Shown here: piece after piece, positions 32,014-44,221 of the stretch
Layout: each line of letters starts with the position of its first letter
Position numbering within the stretch: position 1 is the first letter of the stretch
NCBI GenBank assembly: GCA_947579665.1
Contig: OX388351.1
Coordinates: 58,226,939 to 58,290,938 of the forward strand
DNA length: 64,000 bases
DNA from: Sympetrum striolatum
Lineage: Eukaryota; Arthropoda; Insecta; Odonata; Libellulidae
Direction: 5' to 3'
Notes under the pieces: model-generated
What the model was told of the DNA's origin: nothing
The model's database searches: none
What the model saw: the letters and a program-made list of their open reading frames with translations, nothing else
Program-made: the position numbers and the translations under genes

Positions 32014-32230
32014 TTTCACTGCAAAAAACGGAACGATTCATGAGTATTAAACACAAGACTCAAAATATCTCAGATAAGCAAGAAAGGCAGAAGCGCTCAA
32101 TAAGTATACTTACAGTTAGCTTCTCCTAAAATGCACTCAACAGAATATTCAACTTTTCAACAAGCTTCGTACTTCCTGTGTTCACAAATTCACATACTTA
32201 ATGAAGTATCGAAAGCATGGCGAAAGCTTG
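32014..32230 (-). promoter_or_regulatory. BEN gene 5' leader: noncoding exon end and intron
   Basis: A donor AACT|GTAAGTATAC at about 32115 and an acceptor TTTTTTGCAG at about 32017-32026 bracket a short intron just upstream of the start codon. A less AT-rich patch (32210-32290, with AAGCGGAAGTGG and GACGTCA) may hold the promoter; GACGTCA resembles a CRE-type site. This is inference from spacing only. Confidence 0.45.
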
Positions 32231-33110
32231 GTCGCGAGAAAGCGGAAGTGGATAATGACGCTGGCATATGACGTCAAACAAGCTAACTAGTAAAAGGTGA
32301 AATGTAACAGCAAACGGAAAACATCGAGTCAAAATTAGAAAAAAATAACAACCTAACAAGTAAATTATAATTTCGTCTTCATTACTCCAATTTCTCTAAA
32401 ATATCTTGGAAAATTGCCAACTTCCACCACGGTCTCCGCTTTCTCCGGAAATACCTCCGTTCACCAAATTCACTTTTTCTTCCAATTGAAAGCATAGGAA
32501 CGAAAGGAACCTTTATTTGAATAGTTGATACCTTAGGATTGGTGTTCTGTGGTTGATACTTAGTATTGGTGTTCTTGTGGTTGATACGTTCCAGTCTTCC
32601 TTCCTCGTGATCTTCATCATCCTTATAGTAGAATTCATTATCTTCTGCCTGATTCTCAACGTAGAAGATCCTTGAGGTGATTCCGTTACCTTGGAACCAA
32701 CATCACATCCGCAGCTTCCTCTGAGGTTTGTAGTATTTCGGATTAATAATATTTATTCTCTGTAAGCATATTTTTTACATATGCGTGCGCAACATTTTCC
32801 TATTGCTGAATTCAATTCATACAGATAAATGCACTTTAGGAATAAATTTCCACTTAACTTCTAACCTTCATTAACTGCTAATATTAAGTTAATATTTTAA
32901 TGGAACATTTTGTCAATACATATCTTCTGCCTTTTGCTAGCACGAACATTTATATGACCATCTGTTATATTGTTACTTTTAATAGCATCCAGTTAACATG
33001 GCTCATCTGCGGCGACGTAAGCGTTATTTAGACCCAGCTTATGAAGCAGCTATTCCAAGATTTCCAAGATTTTTAGCACTATTACTTGGCTCATTATTTT
33101 TAAGCTTTAA
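32231..33110. other. Spacer with short direct repeat and an orphan exon-like segment
   Basis: TTGGTGTTCT(T)GTGGTTGATAC occurs twice at about 32530-32590. From 32998 a short plus-strand frame reads MAHLRRRKRYLDPAYEAAIP and ends at about 33130; it resembles a first exon but has no family match I can name. Confidence 0.35.
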
Positions 33111-33116
33111 TACATC

Positions 33117-34260
33117 TTATCTGCAGATATGACAAATCATGAAGCCAATAGGCATTCGTGGAAATAATCCAGTCATCCATGCTGGGACATTTATCAGTTT
33201 TTTTCTGTCTCTAATAAAATGATTTGCTTTCTTCAGTGGGTTATAACACTGCACTCTTACAGTACTAGGTTCCATATTGGCAAAACATTCACTGTTAACA
33301 CACCCCAATATATAGTTTTAATTTTAAATCAACTTTTAAAAATTGTTTTGTACCTACTGCTATGTTCCTGGATATAGCTGTATACTTAATAACAAATATT
33401 AATAAGCAAGCATATGATAAATAATTTTTAATGAACCTATTATAATCACTAACAATGAACTAACCTTAGTATTAACAAGCTGTATAAGTTTACAAAATTT
33501 TATGAAAATCTGAAATGGTTAAGAAAAATTTCTTTCCAAATGCTGTGCGTTTGACATGGAATGACCCAGATGCTATTTGTTGCAAAAGATTGATTAAGAT
33601 TACCAGCACTTGTGATGACGTTACAAGGCATCTATTTCAGTTATCAAAAAACATTTTGAGTTTTTTGACAATTTTCTTAAAAGCAAGTGTAAGTGTTTCT
33701 TGTGTTCAAGTTTCAGTTATTCGTCCTTTGAGGCTTTTGATTTGATATACAGTCTTATCGTCTCTTTTATACCTACTCATGTCTATCATTTCAGAAGCTA
33801 CCCCATAATTCTTATGTAAATGAGAATCATAGATTTTACATTTCCTTAGAGGAAGAACACTCTTAAAGTGATAAGTCAGCTTTTCATGAAAAGCCTCCAT
33901 TTCATTATTGGTGTTGCCATCAGAGTATAAATCATAACTTGTCTCATTTTCGATTTGTTTTAGAGCAGTTCTGGCAAATGCTTATGTAAGAATCTCCTGT
34001 AAATTCAACAGGAACTGTGTAATTCACCCTTATGGTTACTTATTTCTGAGGTAATTCCCATATGATTGGAGAAGCGGGAATTGAAATTGGATGCAATCAT
34101 TTTTTGCGATATTAGTCATCACCTCATCTATTAACGACTGATAAACCACAGGCTTACAAAATGTATCAATGGAATCCTTATAATGTCTAAGAAATTACTT
34201 CCAGTAAAGATTGATAGCAGGTTGGCCGTAAAGGTCCTTATGGTTAAGGTTTCCAAATTC
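33117..34260 (-). pseudogene. Unidentified minus-strand coding remnants
   Basis: 33308-33117 reads VRVQCYNPLKKANHFIRDRK ... GLFPRMPIGFMICHICR, with Cys pairs that could bind zinc. 34260-33700 reads SLIDEVMTNIAKNDCIQFQF and, after stops, a long frame with HLHKNYGVASEMIDMSRYKR. The style suggests a transposon-associated protein, but I cannot assign a family or prove that the two pieces belong together. The plus-strand frame at 33515-33742 overlaps this and is not supported. Confidence 0.3.
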
Positions 34261-34620
34261 TATTCCAATACTACTTCTGCAGCATGGAAAGCAATGGCTT
34301 TATGCGAGTATTTATAACATCACAAAAGCCTTTGAAGCATGCTAGGCATAAAGAGATGGTACCTTTCTGTCTCCCTCTGGTCTACATAGAGTTAGGAAAT
34401 CCTACTTATCAAACAAGACTTAACTTTATTCCTCTAAGTGCTGTAGAGTTTCTTCATTATCACAGCTCAGTGAAACCTTTATTTTCTTCATACTGTACAT
34501 AGAATAATCAACTTATGTTATTCCCTTTCTCATTCAATTATTTTCTTTGAGGATAATTTTCTCTGCTCTCAGTACATTATTATATTTCTTGTCATATCTC
34601 ATCTCCTAGTTGATCTTCCT

Positions 34621-36830
34621 GTTGCTGGAGAAATGGGAGCTGAGTATTGTATAAGGAATCCTGCTGAAAGCCAGACAGGAGAGGATCCTTCAGGGGCTCC
34701 AATCAATGACAGGGACTATCCACAGACCTCTAGCTTCATTGAAGATGCCGACAGTAACATGTTTTTGGGGTCGATATCAAGGGCTGATGTTATTCTAATG
34801 ATTTTGAGTTTGGCTATGAGGCATAAATTAACAGAGAAAGCCATTCTAGACATTTTCTATATGGTAGATATCTTTGCTGGTCAGGAGGTATTAAAAGAAG
34901 GCTCTTCTACACTTTCATAAAGATGCCACGTACCACTTCTTCTGTTCAGTGTGCAAAAAGAACCTTGCCTCATTCCCCTCAACTAACTGCAGTCAAGAAG
35001 TTATTTGCCCGACGTGTAATGCAGTTGCTTCCTCTAAAGGGGATAGTTATTTTGTGACCTTCAATATTGCCACTGAGATCCATAGCTGCTTGGAAAGGGA
35101 CGCTGAGTACCTGACCAGCAGTCAGAATGATGTAAGTGACATCTCTTCTGGTAAATTATATAAGAGAAATTTTGCTAAGAACCTGCAGAAACTGACTTAT
35201 AATGTAAGCATGGATGGTGCATCTTTCTTTAAGTCCTCAAAGCATGCTGTTTGGCCTATTCAATTGACTGTGAACAAACTTAGTCCAAAGAATAGGTTCA
35301 AGTCACCCATAATTTGGGGAATTTGGGTTGGGAAAGGGGAGCCCTTGATCCAGGTTATGCTAGAGAAAGTTGTGGAGGAGGCGAAAACCTTGGCATCTGT
35401 AGGTGTCACCTGGAGATGTGGTGATTCCCTACTGACCTCAAAATTGTATAGCCTGTGTTTCTGTGTGGATTCAGTAGCCAGACCAAAGTTGCTGAACAGT
35501 TATCAATTTAATGGCTATATGGGCTGCAGCTATTGCCACCATCCTGGTGTCCTTGTTGGCAATACCATAAAATATGTACAAAATGTGCCTCCATATACCC
35601 AGAGGACACATGAGACTGTCCTGGAAGACATTGAGAGGGTGTCAAGGGGGATGGAGAGATCAAGGGGTGTGAAAGGCGTCACACAGTTGACTAGACTGGA
35701 GGACTTCGATCTGGTGTGGGGTTTACCTCCAGATTATATGCACAGCACTCTCTTGGGAGTCTCCAGACAGCTCATGGAGATATGGATGTGTAGCCCAGGT
35801 AAAGCTTACCATATAGGTAAATCAAAGGCTAGGGAGGGTATTGATAAATGTTTGTTACATATCCGGCCTCCCTCTGAACTGCAAAGGCTGCCCAGATCAT
35901 TGAAGGAGCGAGAGAAGTGGAAAGCCAGTGAGTGGAGAAATTGGCTGCTTTACTACAGCATCCCCTGCTTGAGTGGAGTGTTGCCAGATCCCTACCTGAA
36001 GCACTTCTCCCTCCTTGTAGGAAGCATCCACTCACTCTCAAAGAAAAAAGTGACAGAGTCAGATATGGAGAACTCCTCAGTAGCTCTCCATAAATTTGTG
36101 TGGGAGATGCAAATTTTTTATGGAGATAGTGCAATGACATTCAATGTCCATTTGCTACTCCATTTACCAAAGTCTGTAGAGATGACAGGCCCTCTGTGGT
36201 CCACATCAACATTTCCGTACGAGTCTGGCATTTACCAAATCAAGAGAGTTGTGCACGAACCAAAAAGTGTGGTTATGCAAATTGCTAAATATAAAGCAAG
36301 GATTTCCTGTTTGAGTTGGCTAGGGCAGCATCAATTTCTTTCTCAAACAGCTAGACAATTTTGTACCTCCCTGAAAGCAGTAAAAAAAAAATAAAAAGGT
36401 TGTAAGAACTGACTGTGGGCAGGTGGTTTTATTAGGAGCAGGTCATGTTTATGAGGGTGTCCATGTCCCTCAGCCATCAACATGCTACCACAGAATGAGA
36501 GTGAAAGGTGTTCTGTATAGCTCGTCAGATTACAGGTACTGTAGGACAGATGACAGCTATGTAATCCTTAGCAGTGGGGAGTTTGGCAGGATTGACAAAA
36601 TTTTGTATAAAAGGGGCTCCTGCCAGCTTGTTATTTCATTGTTACTCTCCAAACATTCCGAGAGTTATGCACATTGCTCACACATTTTTTCGGTTGAGGA
36701 AACAAACAGTGTAATAACAGTGAGTGTGAATGCTGTGATGGAAAAGTGTGTGTTTGTGAGTGGTACAACAAACAATTCTTTGTGCTTGTTGGCATGCACA
36801 TTTGAGGTGCAGTGAAGATCCAGCAAATTG
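34621..36830 (+). pseudogene. CACTA/EnSpm-type transposase pseudogene
   Basis: Three consecutive plus-strand frames form one protein. 34633-34900 gives ISRADVILMILSLAMRHKLT. After one frameshift near 34900, 34910-36394 gives TYHFFCSVCKKNLASFPSTN with zinc-binding Cys pairs, YNVSMDGASFFKSSKHAVWP, IIWGIWVGKGEPLIQVMLE, GYMGCSYCHHPGV and LVWGLPPDYMHSTLLGVSRQ. 36423-36815 gives VKGVLYSSSDYRYCRTDDSY and FGRIDKILYKRG, the usual C-terminal part. This order matches Transposase_21/DUF4218-type CACTA proteins. Lesions are the frameshift and two stops near 36394-36420. No CACTA ends were found, and there is no linked second ORF. Confidence 0.82.
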
Positions 36831-37236
36831 GATGACTTTGAATAGCCTTGCAATTGCTCATTGTGTTATTTATATTTTTAATGTAATCTGATTTGATGGT
36901 TGCTCTGAAATTCCCAGGAAATAAGTATTTCTGCAGGAGTGTAGATTTTTAATTAGTGATATGACAATGTGTTCAGTAAGAGAAAATCTAAATTTAGATA
37001 AAAAAGTGAATGTATATAAGTTATGTTATTTAGAAGTAACATATTAAAGCTGAATTAACTGTGTTCAGTGACAGCGTGTTAGAGGAATAAGTGCGTATTA
37101 GAAATGACTTTAAAGTGTGTTGTTCCTCGCTGCCAAGGGAATTACAGGGGTGGACAAAAGGTTCAAGTTTTTGGCTTTCCTGAAGATGCTGACCTGGCCA
37201 GCAAATGGATTCCAGCAAATAAGAGAGAGAACTTCA

Positions 37237-37450
37237 TGTTAGAATTATCCTTTGAATTAATCCCACGCACTAGTGTCTTCTTTTGTTTTGGTATGTAAAA
37301 TATTCTTATGTTTGTATGCCTGTTTCTCTTAGTGTGAAATAAAGTAGTTCCTGTTGATATCTGAAATGGTCTTGACGTACTTCTGTGAAACCTTCCACCA
37401 TCCTGTCGAAATCGTTAACCATCTTCTACCGAGATGAAGTATTCTTAACA
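37237..37450 (+). repeat. copia 5' LTR
   Basis: 214 bp, TG...CA ends. It includes GTGAAATAAAGTAGTT, an AATAAA-type polyadenylation signal, at about 37333-37348. The primer-binding site follows directly. Confidence 0.95.
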
Positions 37451-37466
37451 GGTTATGGGCCCAGAA
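37451..37466 (+). promoter_or_regulatory. copia primer-binding site
   Basis: GGTTATGGGCCCAGAA directly after the 5' LTR. It matches the known copia-type site that pairs with an internal part of initiator tRNA-Met, released as a half molecule. Confidence 0.85.
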
Positions 37467-37608
37467 CGATATACCACTGCGCGTTGTAAGCTATTACGGT
37501 GAAATGTAATACAGTAGACCTATATTTTCGGTAGGAAAAATTTTTCTTTGAACCGCGTGGTGAAGACTTGGACTTTTGAGTTAAAGTTGCTGTATATAAT
37601 TATACACA

Positions 37609-38711
37609 ATGAGTGACGATGAAGTAAACCATGCCGAAAATAGTGGGAATGGCGAAAGTGCGGAAACGGGTTGGTTTACCATGTCACGTGAGTCGGCAAC
37701 AACTACGGTCACGTTGGCGTCTAATCATCTTCCCGCCATCGACAAACTCGAAGGAGAAGGTAACTGGGCGAACTGGAAATACTTAATGGAACTATATTTA
37801 GGGTTAGATGACTTGTACGATTGTGTCCTTCAAGAACCACCTGAACATATGAGGCGAAATTTGCACTCTCCAGAGATGAAGAGGGATTTGAGAGCTCGAT
37901 CTAAAATATCTCTCATGATACAGTCGCATCTTATAATCTACGTCAGAACGGTGAAAACCGCACACGAGGCGTGGAAAAATCTTTGCGAAGTGTTTGAGGA
38001 CAAAGGCGCGTTCCGGCGCATCGGACTTATGGACAAATTATTAGACACGAAGCACGCCAACTTCAAGTCGCTCTACGACTACGTGATGAGCATGAGAGAT
38101 ACTATCCATAAGATTGCTGAAACCGGCAAGCCCATTGACAATGAATTTGTGGCTTTCTTGATGCTGAGAAACCTGAGACCGGAACACAAGTGGTTGCGCC
38201 AGCTCATCGAAAAGAGCGTGAAAAGGAAGAAGAATTAACTCCCGACATGGTGTCTAACGCGCTAATTAGAGAGGGACAGAAAGAGGCAGCAAAAGAAGGG
38301 GGTGCTGCAAATGGATCATCCAAAGCGCTATTAGCTGGGGCAGGCAGAGGGAGAAATTTCTCTCGTACCAATGGCAAGGAGCAGTCGACGAGGTGGCAGC
38401 CAAGGAACCAACCTGAGGGACCACCTGGTAATCTGAGGGACCATCTGGTGTTCAACCAACAGCGGGAGCAGCACCAGAGCAGGGCCCATCATCAGCTGAA
38501 ACAGATTGCTGAACAAGGTGGACAACAGTGTTCAAGAGGTGTGCAGAATAGGGATGATATGGTTATCTGCTTTAATTGTAAAAAGCCAGAACACAGAGCC
38601 TCCAAATGTTGGTTCAAAAGCAAATTCAATAGAAGCTCTGAATATATTCCAGAAGGTAAGGTAAGGATCAAAACTCAGGCCCGCAAGGCTGGACTTTATT
38701 TACTGCCATGA
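37609..38711 (+). pseudogene. copia gag (two frames)
   Basis: 37609-38210 encodes the capsid region: LPAIDKLEGEGNWANWKYLM, HEAWKNLCEVFEDKG and LYDYVMSMRDTIHKIAETGK, typical of copia UBN2-like gag. The frame then shifts by one near 38200-38225 and continues (EEELTPDMVSNALIREGQKE) through a Gln/Arg-rich stretch to a CCHC knuckle CFNCKKPEHRASKC (Glu instead of Gly before His) at about 38570-38611. It ends at 38711. Gag forms the particle and packages RNA. The internal shift breaks the capsid from the knuckle. Confidence 0.9.
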
Positions 38712-41700
38712 CAGCTATTGGTGATGAAGGAAGCTGGTATGTTGATTCAGGAGCATCAGCTCATATGTGTGGGAACAAAGAACTGCTTTCCAATTATAAA
38801 GTTGCAGATAGTAAAAATGTAAATTGTGCTGGAAATGAGAAGTTGCATACAGAAGGTGTAGGTGACATTGTCTTAAATGGTCCTAATGGTCTTTCAGGGA
38901 TAAATAATGTTACTTATGTGCCTAATTTAACAACAAATTTACTATCTGTAAGTGCTATTGCAAAATTGGGATTAATAACAGTTTTTGATGATACAGGGTG
39001 TAATATATTTAGTAAGGGAAGTGTAAATATCATGTCTTCTCCATTAATTTCTGCTAAAGAATTAGGTGGAATCTATAAATTAGATATTGATCCTTTTCAG
39101 CCAAAGGCATTGAAGGCAGAGACTCTTACAGAGAGTAATTTATGGCACAAAAGGCTTGCTCATTTAAGTTTTAAAAGTATGCATTCCATGTCTGAGGGAC
39201 TGGTAGATGGTTTTGTTCCAAACTCATTGCAAACAGGGGTATGTGAAAATTGTGTGAAAGCAAAGCAGACAAGAGCATCCTTCCCAAGGGGCAAAGCTAA
39301 AAGGTCAAAAGAAATTCTTGGGATAGTTCATTCTGATGTATGTGGGCCAATGGATGATGTATCTTTTGGGGGGCATAAGTATTTTGTGACCTTCATAGAT
39401 GATAAGACAAGGTATACTCATGTTTCTTTCTTAAAATCTAAAGATGAGGTACTGGAGAAGTTTAAACTGTACAAAATATTGGTGGAAAAACAAACTGGTA
39501 AATGTTTGAAAGTATTAAGATCTGATAATGGTGGGGAGTATTGCTCCAAGGCATTTACTGACTTCATCCGAAGTGAGGGCATCCAAAGACAGCTCACAGT
39601 TGCAGGGACTCCTGAGCAGAATGGGGTTGCAGAGAGGGCAAATCGCACAATTTTAGAAAAAACCAGAGCAATGCTTAAAGAAGCTGGTTTAAGTAACAGA
39701 TACTGGGGTGAAGCGGTGCACACTGCAGTGTATCTCAAAAATATCTCTCCAACAGTTGCTGTAAAAGGTAAGGTGCCTTATGAGGCATGGACTGGGAGAA
39801 GGGCCAATATTGAACACTTGAAAATTTTTGGTTGTCTTGCTTATGTTCATGTCCCTAAACTTAAAAGCAATAAATTGGGAGATAGAGGAACAAAATGCAC
39901 ATTAGTGGGCTATGATGAGGAGAAAAAGGGGTACAGGTTGATTAATTCGAATAAACCAAGGGAAGTAATAGTTGAAAGAAGTGTTGTGTTCAATGAAAAT
40001 ATTTTTCCAGGGATAGAAAAAAGGCAAGAACAGGTTGGGAATTCATATGTTGATCCTAATGTTGTTACAGATGTACAAATAAGTGTGCCAGTAATTCAGG
40101 AGAACTGTGTTGTAAGCAATAATGAAAACTTGGTATCAAATGAGAGTAATTTGGTTGACAATGTGGAGGTAGCTGCAGATGCAGGTGAAAGTGTAAGAAG
40201 GTATCCTCTAAGAGATAGAAAACCTTGTCAATTCCCTGATTTTGTATCATATAAGGCATCAATTACCTTAAATGATGAGCCTGTAACTAGAGGTGAGGCT
40301 TTAAGTGGAAAATATGGAAATTTGTGGGAAAATGCCATGCATGAGGAAATGATGTCATTGAAAGATAATAATGTATGGGTTCTTGCTCCTAGGCCTGCAG
40401 GAAAAAATGTTATTGAAAATAAATGGGTGTATAAATTAAAAAGGGGACCTGATGGGGCGATTGATAAATACAAAGCACGACTTGTTGCAAAAGGGTATAC
40501 TCAATGTTATGGTTTAGACTATTATGAAACTTTTTCTCCAGTGGTGAGAACAGAGAGTCTAAGGGTAATTTTGTCCATAGCTAACAATTTAGATATGGAT
40601 ATGGACCATATTGATGTATGTACTGCATTTCTAAATGGTGACATTGAAGAGGTTGTTTACATGGAGTAACCTGAAGGTTATATAGATGAAAACAATCCAG
40701 AGAAGGTTTGTCTTCTGAAAAAAGCCATATATGGACTCAAACAGGCCTCTAGAGCCTGGAATGTCAAATTGCATGACGTTCTTATTACTGTTGGTTTCCA
40801 AAGATCTAAGAGTGATGCATGTATATATGTAAAGAAAGGTACAAAGGGTTTGTTAACAATTGTGGCTATTCATGTAGATGATATATTTATTGTGTCTAAT
40901 GACAAAGAGGAGAAAGATAAGTTAAAATGTAAACTCAAGGAAAAGTTTAGTTGTAGAGACCTTGGTGAGTTAAAGCATTTTCTTGGGGTTAGTGTTGAAA
41001 GAAACAGAGAGAGAGATGAAGTCAAATTGTCTCAGAAACAATATCTTGAAAAACTTCTGGAGAGGTTCAGGATGACTCATTGTAATCCGGTGAAGACACC
41101 TCTGGAAAAGGGAGTGAACCTCCAGAAAAATGAGGGTGAAAGACCAAATGTGCCCTACCAAAATCTCATTGGTTCGTTAATGTATTTAAGTATATGGACA
41201 AGGCCAGACATCACTCAAGCTGTTAATTATCTCAGTCAATTCAATCAATACTTTGATAATTCACATTGGTCCAGTGCCAAGAGGGTCATAAAATATCTGC
41301 AAGGCACTAAAGAATTATGTTTAACTTTTAGGAAGGGTGAGAAAGAATTGACGGGTTCTGTGATGCAGACTGGGGAAGTGATCCCATTAGTAGAAAATCC
41401 TACTCAGGATATCTTTTTGACTTTGGTGGAGGACCAGTTTCGTGGCAATCCAGAAAACAGTCTTCAGTGGCTCAGTCTAGTACTGAGGCTGAATATGTTG
41501 CCCTCAGCCAAGCAAGCAATGAGGCAATTTATCTACAAACCTTCATTGAGGAGTTGATTGGGCAAAAACTAATTGTAAAACTGAACTGTGACAACCAAGG
41601 GGCTATATTTTTGTCACAGAATCCTTCGTTTAATAGGAAAACAAAACATATAGACATTGCTTATCACAATGTTAGGGACTTAGTTAGTAAGAAATTGATT

Positions 41701-41805
41701 TTTATCCAGCATGTTATGTCTGAAGACATGGTGGCTGATATATTCACTAAGCCCTTAGGTAGTATTATGTGTAAAAAATTTGTTGATATGATTCCTGTAA
41801 TGTAA
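38708..41805 (+). pseudogene. copia pol: protease, integrase, RT, RNase H
   Basis: The frame from 38708 overlaps the end of gag by 4 bases in a different frame. The protease motif WYVDSGASAHMCGN lies at the start. The pre-integrase zinc region (WHKRLAHLSF, CENCVKAKQ) follows. Integrase has HSDVCGPMDD, LRSDNGGEYC and PEQNGVAERANRT (D, D, E). RT has NKWVYKLKRGPDGAIDKYKA, DVCTAFLNGDIEE and AIHVDDIFI, and RNase H has CDADWGSDP, STEAEYVALS and CDNQGAIF. A TAA at 40667-40669 replaces a codon between MEx and PEGY, and a one-base shift lies near 41350. All catalytic residues listed are present, so decay is slight. The frame ends 28 bases before the 3' LTR. Confidence 0.93.
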
Positions 41806-41820
41806 TGATGTAATCGTGGG

Positions 41821-41833
41821 ATTAAAGGGGGTG
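41821..41833 (+). promoter_or_regulatory. copia polypurine tract
   Basis: ATTAAAGGGGGTG directly before the 3' LTR, where plus-strand synthesis is primed in LTR elements. Confidence 0.8.
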
Positions 41834-42047
41834 TGTTAGAATTATCCTTTGAATTAATCCCACGCACTAGTGTCTTCTTTTGTTTTGGTATGTAAAATAT
41901 TCTTATGTTTGTATGCCTGTTTCTCTTAGTGTGAAATAAAGCAGTTCCTGTTGATATCTGAAATGGTCTTGACGTACTTCTGTGAAACCTTCCACCATCC
42001 TGTCGAAATCGTTAACCATCTTCTACCGAGATGAAGTATTCTTAACA
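41834..42047 (+). repeat. copia 3' LTR
   Basis: 214 bp, identical to the 5' LTR except for one T/C difference. It is followed by the CTTCA duplication and the continuation of the THAP exon. Confidence 0.95.
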
Positions 42048-42340
42048 CTTCACTCCAACAAAGAATAGTGAGGAATGTATCTGTCACTATAAATTGATAA
42101 TATCCATAACTATCAGTGTGATACAATGCTTAGGAAATTTGATGGTTAACAATTAGTGTCTTAAATACTATACGTAGTTCTTAATTTCAGATTCATGAGC
42201 TTCACTTCGGAGCGTATTACATCAATAATATTTGTCTGGACCTGCATTTTCAAGGGAGAGTCCTCACAACAGGAGGAGCAGAATTGAACAGATTGTTCGA
42301 ACAAATGGATCAATGACATTGTTTTAAAAACAATTTTCTT

Positions 42341-42965
42341 GGAACTAAACAAACAGTCATTTCTGTTTGTAGGCTTCAATGAAAAATTGTACTTTGATTT
42401 GGAGACACTGTATTGATTCTCGGAAGAAGAACACCTACTCATAGCTAATGAGTTGGCTAATGTGAAGTAAGTAAGTGATCTGTTATAACCAGTGTTATTC
42501 ATATCTTCAGAATACTAGATTTCTCAAATGTTACTTAATGCCTTTGTCACTTTTATAGATGAATGGGAGCCAGAGAAGGAAGATGTGTATCAATGAAATA
42601 TTGGTTTAAAAACAGTTTTCTTGGAACTAAACAAACAGTCATTTCTGTTTGTAAGCCTCTAAGAAAAATTGTACTTTGATTTGGAGACACTGTATTGATT
42701 CTCGGAAGAAGAACACCTACTCATAGCTAATGAGTTGGCTAATGTAAAGTAAGTAAGTGATCTGTTATAACAAGTGTTATTCATATCTTCAGAATATTAG
42801 ATTTCTCAAATGTTACTTAATGCCTTTGTCACTTTTATAGATGAATGGGAGCCAGAGAAGGAAGATGTGTATCAATGAAATATTGGTTTAAAAACAGTTT
42901 TTTTGGAACTAAACAAACAGTCATTTCTGTTTGTAGGCTTCAATGAAAAATTGTAAGTAAGTGAT
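42341..42965. repeat. 282-bp tandem duplication, 2.2 copies
   Basis: GGAACTAAACAAACAGTCAT recurs at 42341, 42623 and 42905, so the period is exactly 282 bp; the third copy breaks off after about 60 bp. Units differ by a few bases. Each unit contains an acceptor-like CTTTTATAG before ATGAATGGGAGCCAGAGAAG and a donor-like AAAGTAAGTAAGT, so exon-like blocks of the former THAP gene may have been duplicated. No long frame is kept on either strand. Confidence 0.9.
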
Positions 42966-44221
42966 CTATTATAACCATTTTTATTTATATCTGTGTTTCT
43001 CACAGTGATTATGATGACATGGTGATTATTCGCCTTCCTAAGGTAGAGAGGTGGCAATTGTTAACATATTATAAGATGTTAAGCTGAGACTTAGTGCTTT
43101 GCAGTCTAATTAATCACATTCTACGTATGACAAAGAAGAAAGTATAAACCCATTTCATTTCAGATCTATTGGATACCCTTAGTTTTGTAGTAATGTGAGC
43201 AAGTTTTGTGAAAATACTCCAGAGGTAAGAAATATCCTAATTGATTTGCATGAGGGGGCAGTTTCTAAGTATCTGTACCATTGTTGGAACATAGAGTATA
43301 AAATCAAAATTTATTCTAGATTTGAGCTGTAGATGCTCTTTTTGTGCAATATATTTAAATGTACCTTCATTATAACTGTTTTATTTATATCTTATTATGA
43401 CTGCTTCTAACTTTTCAGGTTTGTGGTTTGGAACAACTCTAGTAATAATCCAGTCCTGGAAAGGATACTTTCTGTAAGGAAGAGGTTAATATATCCTCAC
43501 TTGTACTGGTCCAGATGCTCCTACCAACTTGTGTCTGTTATTGAAGTTTGCCATAATTTCCTGATTTATAAATGAAATTTATAATGTTACATGTTGAAAG
43601 GCCTTATCCATGTTCCCTTATTAGATGAATACTTTTAAAAATAAAATGTAAAAATAATTGTAATTGCTGTTGTTATCTTCCTCTTTCCTACTCCTATTTC
43701 TGTCAGATTTCTGCCTTTGATGTGTGTTGATGTATTACAACACTCGGTAATTGTTCTATTATCGTGACATTTTCTTATTGAACTTCAGTATCACTTTTGA
43801 AAATTTTATCAGAATTCTAAGTCATCCGGTGCCATTTATAGTTTAGCTTATGAGGTTGTTTTACCATCTTATGACAAATGTTTGTATTTATTCTTGTCAC
43901 CAAGATGTATCCTATTGATGACAACCTACAGTTACCTATATAAGTCTCTTGTTCATTTCTTAGTTACATGATTAACCGTGATAAATAAACAGGTTTACAT
44001 TGTTATAATCATTTCGTCTGAAATCAAATTTAAAGTCTTTCTAAATACAGAATTAAGTTAAGAGTAGGTAGAAAATCATTCACAGATATTTAACCATAAT
44101 AGTCCAATAAATATTATTATTCATGAAAAATAGGAATATTGTAATTATTATCCTGGTAGGAAAAAGACGAGGGACAAATTGTGCAGGTTCATTCCAATGA
44201 AAAACTATGTTACAACTCTAC
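42966..44221. other. Intergenic stretch, probable gene debris
   Basis: A short open segment after TTTCTCACAG (about 43006) reads DYDDMVIIRLPKVERWQLLT and another follows TTTTCAG at about 43420, but neither has a recognised family. The rest is AT-rich. Confidence 0.35.

Larger units (their letters stand above)
37237..42047 (+). mobile_element. Full-length copia LTR retrotransposon, young insertion
   Basis: A 4811-bp element with 214-bp LTRs (37237-37450, 41834-42047) of the form TGTTAGAATT...TTCTTAACA. It is flanked by a perfect 5-bp duplication CTTCA (37232-37236, 42048-42052). I count one difference between the LTRs (AAAGTAGTT against AAAGCAGTT). Gag, protease, integrase, RT and RNase H are all present in copia order, interrupted by one stop and three frame shifts. 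It interrupts a THAP-domain exon. Confidence 0.97.
37104..42320 (+). pseudogene. THAP-domain exon split by a copia insertion
   Basis: 37104-37236 encodes MTLKCVVPRCQGNYRGGQKV, FGFPEDADLASKWIPANKRE and NF, the start of a THAP zinc domain (C2CH; Cys5 and Cys10 visible). At 37236 the copia element starts. After it, at 42048, the same frame resumes (TPTKNS) to a GTGAGG donor. A candidate second exon begins after TTTCAG at about 42190 with HELHFGAYYINNICLDLHFQ, the His-containing end of the THAP domain; the second Cys and the frame look damaged there. THAP domains bind DNA and occur in P-element transposases and host factors. Frame continuity across the insert shows that the exon was open when copia landed. 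Confidence 0.8.

Noticed and set aside
35829..36140. 103-residue minus-strand ORF
   Set aside because: Antisense to the CACTA transposase frame.
39418..40473. Three minus-strand ORFs inside copia
   Set aside because: Antisense to the integrase and RT coding sequence.
42161..43057. Two minus-strand ORFs sharing FSLKPTNRNDCLFSSKK
   Set aside because: The shared peptide only reflects the 282-bp tandem duplication; no start context or family.
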